Below are positions 25,596 to 31,478 of a stretch of DNA of 64,000 bases, piece after piece (position 1 is the first letter of the stretch; every line of letters begins with the position of its first letter). The notes under the pieces were generated by a model. It saw only the letters and a list, made by a program, of their open reading frames with translations. It was not told the DNA's origin and did not search any database. Source of the DNA: JADZEM01 sp046328125 (GTDB lineage Bacteria; Chloroflexota; UBA6077; JACCZL01); NCBI GenBank assembly GCA_046328125.1, contig JAXLXF010000007.1:1-64000 (forward strand), in the 5' to 3' direction. A program made the position numbers and the translations under genes.

Positions 25596-26384
25596 CTACC
25601 GACCTGCGAGAGCCGGCTCCCGAGCGTCCTCGACGTCGAGCTGGTCGGCGTGATGAGCCGAGCCGGCCGGCGGCTGAGGCGTGACCGGCCGCCAGTCATC
25701 CGGATGGACGAAGGTGTAGCCGATGCCTCGCTCGGTCTCGATGTAGTGCGGGCCGCCTGGATGCTCGATCTTGGATCGCAGGCGACTGATGAACACTTTC
25801 AGATGGTCCGGGGTGTGGCCGTACTCGGCGCCCCAGACGCGGTCCAGCAGGGCGTCGTGAGGCATCAGCCGCCCGGCGTTGCGGACGAGGTGATAGAGCA
25901 GCTTGTACTCGACGGGCGTCAGCTTGACCGGCTCGCCGTGCACCGTGACGCGCCGGTCCCGGAAGTTGATGACGACGTCCCCGACCACGAGATCGGGGAG
26001 CGCCCGCGACGGCGGCAGCAGCTCGGCGCGCCGGAGGATCGCCTTGATCCTGGCGATGAGCACGAGGTAGCTGCACGGTCTGGTCACGTACTCGTCCGCG
26101 CCCAGCTCGAGCGCGCGCACCTGGTCGATGTCGTCCGTCCTGGCCGAGTACATCAAGATCGGGACGTCAGACACCCGGCGGATCTGGCGGAGGACGTCGA
26201 TGCCAGACAGGTCGGGCAGGTCGGTGTCGAGGAGGATGACGTCCGGATCGCGGTCGAAAAACACCTGGAGGCCGGCTTCGCCTGACGTGGCCGTCCAGAT
26301 CTCTGCATCATGCCACTGGAGCTGAAGCGCTGTGGCGGCTCCTTCGGAGGCTGCCGCGTCCGCGTCGACGACAAGGATCTTCAT
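25596..26384 (-). CDS. Orphan OmpR-family response regulator, altered receiver
   Basis: A 262-residue regulator with a receiver domain (1-118) and an OmpR/PhoB winged helix (about 125-220: LTPVEYKLLYHLVRNAG...ISRLRSKIE...RGIGYTF). The phospho-acceptor is Asp53 in LLDTDLPD and the Ser80 switch is present. The invariant receiver lysine is replaced by Arg102 (V-T-R-P-C), and the usual adjacent acidic pair is D7-x-D9. Activation may therefore be atypical. GGAGGT five bases before ATG 26384 fixes the start. No histidine kinase is adjacent. Co-transcribed with the following Usp gene. Confidence 0.9.
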   Translation of the reverse strand: MKILVVDADAAASEGAATALQLQWHDAEIWTATSGEAGLQVFFDRDPDVILLDTDLPDLSGIDVLRQIRRVSDVPILMYSARTDDIDQVRALELGADEYVTRPCSYLVLIARIKAILRRAELLPPSRALPDLVVGDVVINFRDRRVTVHGEPVKLTPVEYKLLYHLVRNAGRLMPHDALLDRVWGAEYGHTPDHLKVFISRLRSKIEHPGGPHYIETERGIGYTFVHPDDWRPVTPQPPAGSAHHADQLDVEDAREPALAGR

Positions 26385-26494
26385 GATGACCTCCGACGAG
26401 TCCAACGCCCCACCGTCGGGTTTTCGAGGTTTCCCACTGTGAATGGTCCCGCCACGGAGGGTGCACGGATGGGGGCGAGCGTCCCGTCTACGGA

Positions 26495-26507
26495 GGGTCA
26501 GATGTCA
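26495..26507. promoter_or_regulatory. Near copy of the GACATCTGTC motif before the regulator
   Basis: GGGTCAGATGTCA lies about 110 bp upstream of the response regulator start. It differs at one base from the GGGACAGATGTCA seen on the minus strand at 11321. Weak evidence for a shared operator. Confidence 0.25.
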
Positions 26508-26655
26508 TCAATCCGAGGGTCCGGTGAACGGTGGGCGACGCGGTGACGATCGCCCCAGACAGAACGGGACAGTCGTCGGCTCCACCGTGCGACTTGGCAT
26601 CCGACACTAGAAGAGAGGCAGGGGGATCGACGCGCTGGACACAGGGAGACGCAGG

Positions 26656-26829
26656 ATGCAAGTCGGCGCCATCGTAACGGTCCCGTTCCCACCGGACTAC
26701 AAGGGGACGCCAGTCACCGTGATCGCGGTCGGGAAGACCCGGGCGCTGGTCGAGCTGCCGAACGGGTCGCAGACCTGGATCGCGGTGCTGGACATGAAGG
26801 CGCGCAGCAGGAAGTCGAAGGCGGCTTGA
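26656..26829 (+). CDS. 57-residue protein, small beta-barrel-like
   Basis: A short gene of 57 residues with AGGGAG and AGG upstream of ATG 26656. The protein alternates hydrophobic and polar residues (VGAIVTVPFP, TPVTVIAVG, TRALVELPNG, TWIAVLDMK) and ends in a basic tail, suggesting a small five-stranded barrel of SH3/KOW type that may bind nucleic acid. It stands alone between divergent and convergent minus-strand genes. I know no named family. The codon pattern and clear ribosome site support it as real. Confidence 0.7.
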   Translation: MQVGAIVTVPFPPDYKGTPVTVIAVGKTRALVELPNGSQTWIAVLDMKARSRKSKAA

Positions 26830-26836
26830 CGGCGTG

Positions 26837-28057
26837 TCAGTCCTCGCCTGACGCCGCCGCCGAGGCTTGCGGCGTACGTCCGTTGACCGCTCGCGCGGCC
26901 TCAGCGGTCGTCGACTCGATGCCGAGATCTTCGCGTGTGACCTCCTCGTGGTGGGCCGTGGTCTTGCCCTGCTCGAACAGGGACTTCAGCTCGCCCAGGT
27001 CGTGGTCCATCGCGCGCTTCGGATCGCAGCGGAACAGCACGGCGATGGCGTGGCCGATCGCCCCACCCGGCGGGTTGTAGGACAGCTTCACGTCGATTCT
27101 GGTTCCGCCATCCGGCGTCGGGTCGAAATGAACCGCGCCAGCGTGCTGGACCATCGACTCGGCGGTCGTCATCCAGGCCAGGAGCTTGTTCGGGACCTGC
27201 CGCGTGACGACGGCGTCCCAGCTGACGCGGCAGCCCAGCGGGCCAGCCACCAGCCAGCGGGAACGCGCCTCGGCCAGCCGCTCCACGTCGCGCACGTGCT
27301 CCATGATGAACGGGAGCTGCTCGTAGCGCGTCCAGAGCCCGAAGACCTGTTCGACGGGCGCGGCGATGGTGACCGTCTTCTGGACGTCGATGGCCCGCCG
27401 ACCGGCCCCGATGCCGGTGAGCCGCGCGAGGCTGAGGCCCGTCAGGGCGCGCGCCACCAGCACCGTCCCGACCGTGGCACCGAGCGCGTCGTGACGGCGC
27501 GCACCGCCGATGGCGAGGCCGCCGCCGAGCAGGCCGGCCAGCAGCCGTGAGGCCGGCGACCAGTGCTCCTGGAGCAGGCCCGGCAGCTCACCGGGCGGCA
27601 GCGGCTCGGCCGGCTGGTCGGTCGGGTCGATTCCCTGAAGGTCGAGGTGGTCCTCCACGCGCGCCACGCCCGGCACCGAGGCGACGCGCTCCAGCAGACG
27701 ATACAGCTCGTCCGACTGGACCGGGCCGCTGAGGGTGACGCAGCGGTTGTCCGCCGTGACCGCGATCTGATGCGGATGTCGCACGAGCAGGCCCAGCTCG
27801 GCGCGGACCCGGGCGACGAGGACGCGGTCAGACACGTACTCTTCACGGGTGCGGGCGGACAGCTCGGCGAGCATCCCCCTGGTCCGGTGCCTGACGTCCC
27901 GCGAGGTGACGTCCGCCGCGTACGACGCCCGGTGCGCCAGATGGGTCAGCTGGCCGACGAGCCAGGTCCGACGCTGCCGGCCCCGGTCGGGGTCGAAGAA
28001 GTACATCACGCCGGCGCCAAGGCTGGCCCCGCCAATCGCCGCTCGTCGCGCGTTCAT
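26837..28057 (-). CDS. BON-domain plus SRPBCC protein
   Basis: A 406-residue protein. A hydrophobic N-terminal patch with F-F-D-P-D-R-G-R is the motif of small YtxH-like stress proteins. A BON domain follows at about 78-145 (ITVTADNRCVTLSG-like core, here IAVTADNRCVTLSGPV). After a Gly-rich hydrophobic segment (about 175-215), a polyketide-cyclase/SRPBCC domain runs from about 225 to 370 (VTIAAPVEQVFGLWTRYEQLP). This fusion is found in stress-related clusters. Function at the envelope or in lipid binding is inferred. It lies 22 bp after the phosphoribosyltransferase gene on the same strand. Confidence 0.85.
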   Translation of the reverse strand: MNARRAAIGGASLGAGVMYFFDPDRGRQRRTWLVGQLTHLAHRASYAADVTSRDVRHRTRGMLAELSARTREEYVSDRVLVARVRAELGLLVRHPHQIAVTADNRCVTLSGPVQSDELYRLLERVASVPGVARVEDHLDLQGIDPTDQPAEPLPPGELPGLLQEHWSPASRLLAGLLGGGLAIGGARRHDALGATVGTVLVARALTGLSLARLTGIGAGRRAIDVQKTVTIAAPVEQVFGLWTRYEQLPFIMEHVRDVERLAEARSRWLVAGPLGCRVSWDAVVTRQVPNKLLAWMTTAESMVQHAGAVHFDPTPDGGTRIDVKLSYNPPGGAIGHAIAVLFRCDPKRAMDHDLGELKSLFEQGKTTAHHEEVTREDLGIESTTAEAARAVNGRTPQASAAASGED

Positions 28058-28079
28058 GGCACCCTCCAGGGGTGGTTCG

Positions 28080-28787
28080 CTACACCGCCGTTACCGTCCC
28101 AGATCGACCTGTCTGCCACTCCCGAAGGATCCGCTCGACCTCGGCGTCTTCGGTCGGCTCGAAGTGCTCGTAGTACAGCCCGACCGCCCAGAACGACTCG
28201 AGCTCGTAGGGGCAGATGACCTCGTCGGCCTCCCGTCGCAGATCGGCACAGGTCGAGACCGGGCCGACGGGCACGGCCACGATCAGCCGGGCCGGCCGTC
28301 CCGCCCGGACCGAGCGCACGGCCGCCCGCATCGTCGCCCCGGTCGCCAGGCCGTCGTCTACGACGATCACCACGCGGCCGCCGACGTCCAGCCCAGAGCG
28401 ATCCCCACGGAACCGGACCTCGCGGCGACGCGCCTCCTTGACCTGCTGCGCCGTGACGTGCACCAGATAGTCCAGCGGGACGCCGTAACTGCTGATGATC
28501 TCCTCGTTCAGGTAGCGGCAGCCGTCGGCGGTCACCGCGCCAATCGCCAGCTCCGGCGAGTCTGGCGAGCCCAGCTTGCGCGCAACCACGACGTCCAGGT
28601 CGGCGTCGAGCCGACGAGCCACTTCGGCCGCCACCGGGACGCCGCCGCGCGGGATCCCCAGCACCAGCGCCTTCGACCCCTGGACCGTGCGATACCGTTG
28701 GAGCCACTCGGCGAGCTCGGCGCCGGCGGCGACGCGGTCCCGGAACAGAGGGAGAAACTCTCGGTGCGCGATCTGGTTGACGTCCAT
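28080..28787 (-). CDS. Phosphoribosyltransferase-family protein
   Basis: A 235-residue type I PRTase. The PRPP-binding loop is VVIVVDDGLATGATM, and L-G-I-P-R-G-G-V-P-V-A is the conserved early block. It lacks a recognisable hood specific for a purine or pyrimidine. This subgroup often sits beside Usp and erythromycin-esterase-like genes in stress clusters, so a role other than nucleotide salvage is possible. GGGAGGG-like sequence lies upstream of ATG 28787. Confidence 0.88.
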   Translation of the reverse strand: MDVNQIAHREFLPLFRDRVAAGAELAEWLQRYRTVQGSKALVLGIPRGGVPVAAEVARRLDADLDVVVARKLGSPDSPELAIGAVTADGCRYLNEEIISSYGVPLDYLVHVTAQQVKEARRREVRFRGDRSGLDVGGRVVIVVDDGLATGATMRAAVRSVRAGRPARLIVAVPVGPVSTCADLRREADEVICPYELESFWAVGLYYEHFEPTEDAEVERILREWQTGRSGTVTAV

Positions 28788-28877
28788 GTCGGCCCCTCCC
28801 TCGTCACGTCTACCGTCGTGAGTGCGCCAGGAGGCGCAACCTCCACGAACAGGCTACGTCGAGCAGGAGCCGGGCAC

Positions 28878-28981
28878 GGTTGCGGTGGGTGAACGGGGCG
28901 TTACAGTCGGCCCGCGCCGGAGGTGGCCGTCAACGAGGGGCGGGGGACGAGGGGCGAGGGGCGGGGGACGAGGGGCGAGGG
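28878..28981. repeat. Partial duplication of rhodanese gene end plus tandem 21-mers
   Basis: Three repeat features are stacked here. Bases 28878-28901 match 16475-16498 with two mismatches. Bases 28898-28934 match 28986-29022 with three mismatches; the latter is the 3' end of the rhodanese gene, so the former is a copied gene end still reading T-S-G-A-G-R-L-stop. Between them a 21-bp G-rich unit is repeated exactly twice (28940-28960, 28961-28981). The pattern suggests slippage or local duplication next to the gene end. Confidence 0.75.
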
Positions 28982-28988
28982 GCGAGCG

Positions 28989-29591
28989 TTACAGGCGGCC
29001 AGCGCCGGAGGTGGCCTTCAACCGATCGACGACCTGCTGGATGTCGCAGGAGGCCGCCCGGTTGAACGGCAGCCTGGCGAGCAGCAGCCCCATCATGCAG
29101 GTGTCGGTCAGCGCCGCGAACAGCAGCCCCGCGCCGACGAACATCGACAGGTACACCAGGGGCTGCCAGAGGAGCACGCTGCCGACCGTCCCCAACAGCA
29201 CCAGCGCTCCAGCGATGCCACGGACCTGGCGCTCGAGGCTCCAGACTGACCGCCCCCGCGTGACCGGCAGGCCGGCCCGCTCCCAGGCCGCCACGCCGCC
29301 GTCGAGGATGTGGGGCCGCCCGGCGCCGACCTCCGCGAGCAGGAGCTCGGCCTGCCTGGCACGGATGCCGGAGCGACAGATTAGGACGATCGGGACGTCG
29401 AGATCCCGTAGTGCTTCGCAATGCTCCGCGAGCCGATCCAGCGGCACGTTGGCGCTGCCATCGATGTGCATCGCCGCGAATTCGGCTGGCGAGCGAACGT
29501 CGATCGCGCAGACGTCACAACCCTCCTGCCGAAGCTGTCTGAGGTCCGAGGGCTGGATGGTCGGCGGCAGAACGACAGCTCCCGTAGACAT
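28989..29591 (-). CDS. Rhodanese with DUF2892 membrane tail
   Basis: A 200-residue protein with a single rhodanese domain (about 12-112) and two membrane helices (about 125-170) of the DUF2892/YgaP type. The active-site loop is CRSGIR with Cys72. Known YgaP proteins are membrane-bound sulfurtransferases. Upstream are a likely promoter and a 17-bp operator shared with two other sulfur genes, so repression by the neighbouring CstR-like protein is inferred. GGGAGC precedes ATG 29591. The last codons are duplicated downstream. Confidence 0.9.
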   Translation of the reverse strand: MSTGAVVLPPTIQPSDLRQLRQEGCDVCAIDVRSPAEFAAMHIDGSANVPLDRLAEHCEALRDLDVPIVLICRSGIRARQAELLLAEVGAGRPHILDGGVAAWERAGLPVTRGRSVWSLERQVRGIAGALVLLGTVGSVLLWQPLVYLSMFVGAGLLFAALTDTCMMGLLLARLPFNRAASCDIQQVVDRLKATSGAGRL

Positions 29592-29621
29592 GGCGCCAGA
29601 GCTCCCTTCAGGCTGGTGCTA

Positions 29622-29651
29622 ACCATACCCTAGAGGGGTATATGCAGTCAA
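29622..29651 (-). promoter_or_regulatory. Rhodanese promoter with 17-bp operator
   Basis: On the minus strand TTGACT (29651-29646) and TATGGT (29627-29622) are 18 nt apart. Between and overlapping them, the + strand reads ATACCCTAGAGGGGTAT (29625-29641). This near-palindrome recurs at 30217 and 31357 with the form RTACCnnnnAGGGGTAY. A repressor bound here would cover the -10 region. The A/T-C/G-rich arms resemble operators known for CsoR/CstR-family repressors. Confidence 0.7.
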
Positions 29652-29667
29652 GGCGACTGCTGCTGTG

Positions 29668-29789
29668 GGGTGTGCGTCAAATCTTTGTGGGCGCGATGAA
29701 TCGCGCCGTACAAGGCATCGCCCCCTGGTACGGGCGCGATTCATCGCGCCCCAGGTGTCTGGCTCAGCACAAAACTCTGACGCACACCC
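29668..29789. repeat. 122-bp palindromic element, copy 1
   Basis: Perfect 12-bp terminal inverted repeats GGGTGTGCGTCA ... TGACGCACACCC bound this element. Inside are inverted GGCGCGATGAATCGCGCC-type segments, so the whole can fold into a long hairpin. A second copy lies at 44465-44587 in the opposite orientation. No protein is encoded. The flanks GCTGCTGtG (left) and GCTGCTGcG (right) could be an imperfect target duplication. It looks like a MITE or a large REP-type element. Confidence 0.8.
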
Positions 29790-29878
29790 GCTGCTGCGGA
29801 GATCGTGCAGTGGGGGTTGACGTGCTCCCCGACAGCATCACTGGCCGGGGCTGAAACGATGGGGCACCTGTCAGCCCG

Positions 29879-30145
29879 TCAGGACACCCGAGTCAGCAGC
29901 TTGACGGTGCGCTGCAGGCGCGAGCGTGCCTCCTCGGGCGAGCCATCGGCCATGCACTCGTCGATGTAGACGCCGACGATCTCGCCCGCCGTCCGCTCCA
30001 GCGCGGTCCGCGCCGCCAGCACCTGAGTCAGGATCTCGTCGCACGCGCGGCCCTCGTCGATCATGCGCTGGATGCCACGGACCTGTCCCTCGATCCTCGC
30101 CAGCCGGTCCTTGATGAGTCGTTCCTGCGCGTCTCGTTCCGCCAT
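29879..30145 (-). CDS. CsoR/CstR-family repressor, persulfide-sensor type
   Basis: An 88-residue all-helical repressor of the DUF156 family. Cys35 and Cys64 are spaced as in CsoR/CstR, but the position of the copper-binding His (60) is Tyr. Copper sensing is therefore unlikely, and a CstR-like di-thiol sensor of persulfide or polysulfide is favoured; that is an inference from residues and context. MAERDAQ at 30145 is chosen because GGAGGT lies upstream. It stands between rhodanese-DUF2892 and a Tat-exported protein. A 17-bp operator precedes it, so it probably represses itself. Confidence 0.85.
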   Translation of the reverse strand: MAERDAQERLIKDRLARIEGQVRGIQRMIDEGRACDEILTQVLAARTALERTAGEIVGVYIDECMADGSPEEARSRLQRTVKLLTRVS

Positions 30146-30216
30146 CGTCGGCGACCTCCGTCGGCGCTGGCCACCAGTCCGAGCCCGGTACCGCGCAGCG
30201 CACTGATACGTACACA

Positions 30217-30233
30217 GTACCATACAGGGGTAC
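30217..30233. promoter_or_regulatory. 17-bp operator before the CstR-like gene
   Basis: GTACCATACAGGGGTAC matches the sites at 29625 and 31357 at the eleven core positions. The outer bases covary (G..C here, A..T in the others), which keeps the symmetry. It lies 72 bp before the repressor start. Autoregulation is inferred. Confidence 0.65.
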
Positions 30234-30295
30234 GGCAAGCGGACGTGAGCCTGCTTCAAAGCGCGCTGGCGAACGCTCTAGCCCGAACACGTCGC

Positions 30296-30423
30296 GAGGC
30301 CCGGAGCAGCTCCGGGCCTCGGTGTGCCGTCTTGCGCGAGCGAGTGCAGATCCAGCCGAGAGTCTCGGGAATGCCCGGGGCATTCCCGACGACGTGTGCT
30401 GGCTCAGCACTAGGTCGTCGGGG
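30296..30423. terminator. Three consecutive strong hairpins
   Basis: Three perfect stems occur in 128 bases. GAGGCCCGGAG/CTCCGGGCCTC (30296-30320) has 11 bp with a 3-nt loop. GGGAATGCC/GGCATTCCC (30367-30387) has 9 bp. CCCGACGAC/GTCGTCGGG (30385-30422) has 9 bp with an inner GTGCT/AGCAC. The last two share bases, so they are alternatives. They follow the stop of the DUF2680-like gene on the minus strand and precede the CstR-like promoter. Termination is likely; switching is possible. Confidence 0.55.
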
Positions 30424-30429
30424 TCGCGG

Positions 30430-31047
30430 TCACCGCTGAGGCCGCGATGGGCCGCCGCCCGGCATCATGCCCGGACCGCCACGGCCCGGTCCCATCCCCG
30501 GACCCCAACCCGGACCCATACCTGGCCCCATGCCCGGACCGCCACGGCCCGGTCCCGTAGCTGGGCCGCCCCGCCCTGTGCCCATCCCGGGGCCGTACTG
30601 GCCGCTCAGCATCGCCCGGACGTTCGCTTCCATGTGCGCGTCCATCCAGTCAGCCTGTTCGCGGGTCAGGCGGCCGGCCGCGACCTGCGCGTCGAGCGCC
30701 TTGTCGTGCGCGTCGAGCGCCGCCTTCACGACGGTCTCGAAATCGACGCCCTTCTCCTGGGCGATCTGGGCGACCGTCTTGCCGGAGCGCAGTGCCGCGA
30801 ACAGCTCGTCGGTGCTCATGCCGAGCGCCGCCGCGATCGCCGCGTGCATCGTGCCGCCCGCGCCACCCGGCCCGACGCCCGTCGGTCCGCCGGACCACGG
30901 CCCCATGCCGGCTCCCATCGGGCAGGCGCCCGGCCCCCACGGCGCCTGCGGCGCCTGCTGAGCCGCGACCGTCCCGACGAACGCCCCGCCGAGCAGCAGC
31001 CCGGCCCCCAGTGCCACGAATCCTCGCCTGCTCAATTTCCCGTTCAT
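30430..31047 (-). CDS. Tat-exported DUF2680-like protein with GMGP tail
   Basis: A 205-residue exported protein. The N-terminus carries a twin-arginine signal (S-R-R-G-F-V-A-L-G-A-G) with a VAAQQA-like cleavage region. The centre (about 65-145) is a helical DUF2680-like domain (ALGMSTDELFAALRSGKTV). The C-terminus (about 150-205) is a low-complexity Gly-Met-Gly-Pro/Arg tail. Met-rich tails can bind soft metals such as copper, but this is inference. AAGGAGG before ATG 31047 fixes the start. It lies next to the CstR-like gene and divergent from the CoA-disulfide-reductase gene. Confidence 0.82.
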   Translation of the reverse strand: MNGKLSRRGFVALGAGLLLGGAFVGTVAAQQAPQAPWGPGACPMGAGMGPWSGGPTGVGPGGAGGTMHAAIAAALGMSTDELFAALRSGKTVAQIAQEKGVDFETVVKAALDAHDKALDAQVAAGRLTREQADWMDAHMEANVRAMLSGQYGPGMGTGRGGPATGPGRGGPGMGPGMGPGWGPGMGPGRGGPGMMPGGGPSRPQR

Positions 31048-31311
31048 AGCACGCCTCCTTGTCCCCGTCCGGCTCCGCTGTTCTGGGCCACCTCGACGGG
31101 TGTGATTGCGCTTCATCAGCTCGTGTCGATTGCGGGAGTATCAGCGTGAGCTTCCACCCTCATCATGCCGCGTCAAGGTCAAGCGGCCATGGGGTCTAGA
31201 TCAAGCTCAGGTCAAGAAACCGTCGGGCCATCGACGCAGTCCAGCACGGGCCAGGGCGCCCGAATCCCACCGCGCACCGTCAGTCCGGGCACTCCCACCC
31301 GACAAACCCGG

Positions 31312-31321
31312 GACATCTGTC
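31312..31321. promoter_or_regulatory. GACATCTGTC motif in an extended palindrome
   Basis: The 20 bases 31307-31326 form CCCGGGACATCTGTCACGGG, with arms agreeing at nine of ten positions apart from the centre. The core is identical to 11321-11330. It lies 36 bp upstream of the 17-bp operator, so two regulators may act on this promoter region. Confidence 0.4.
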
Positions 31322-31356
31322 ACGGGTCTGGGCCAGCCGCGCGGAGCTATGCTTCT

Positions 31357-31373
31357 ATACCAGGGAGGGGTAT
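31357..31373. promoter_or_regulatory. 17-bp operator before the CoA-disulfide-reductase gene
   Basis: ATACCAGGGAGGGGTAT shares the RTACCnnnnAGGGGTAY pattern with the sites before the rhodanese and repressor genes. It lies 106 bp upstream of the ATG at 31479. This links the gene to the same repressor, by inference. Confidence 0.68.
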
Positions 31374-31478
31374 CTTGCCGCTCCTGGCGGCGCGGGGCCC
31401 GGCGGCAATCCGAGCAGTGGAGCCGTCACGCGTCAGCGCCGCGCGAGCGGATGCCCGGTGCAAGCACGAGGAGCAACA

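Larger units (their letters stand above)
31048..31478. other. 431-bp divergent regulatory region
   Basis: No convincing gene is present between the Tat-exported protein and the CoA-disulfide-reductase gene. It holds four TCAAG pentamers in 44 bp (31173, 31179, 31201, 31212), the GACATCTGTC motif (31312-31321) in a near-perfect CCCGNGACA/TGTCNCGGG palindrome, and the 17-bp operator (31357-31373). On the minus strand the TCAAG copies read as TTGAC(C/G)-like sequences, which may include a -35 for the Tat gene. Confidence 0.6.

Noticed and set aside
28940..28981. Tandem 21-mers considered as a CRISPR fragment.
   Set aside because: Units abut with no spacers, and no cas gene is near.
29879..30145. 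Calling the DUF156 protein a copper sensor (CsoR).
   Set aside because: The copper-binding His is Tyr and no copper ATPase is adjacent.
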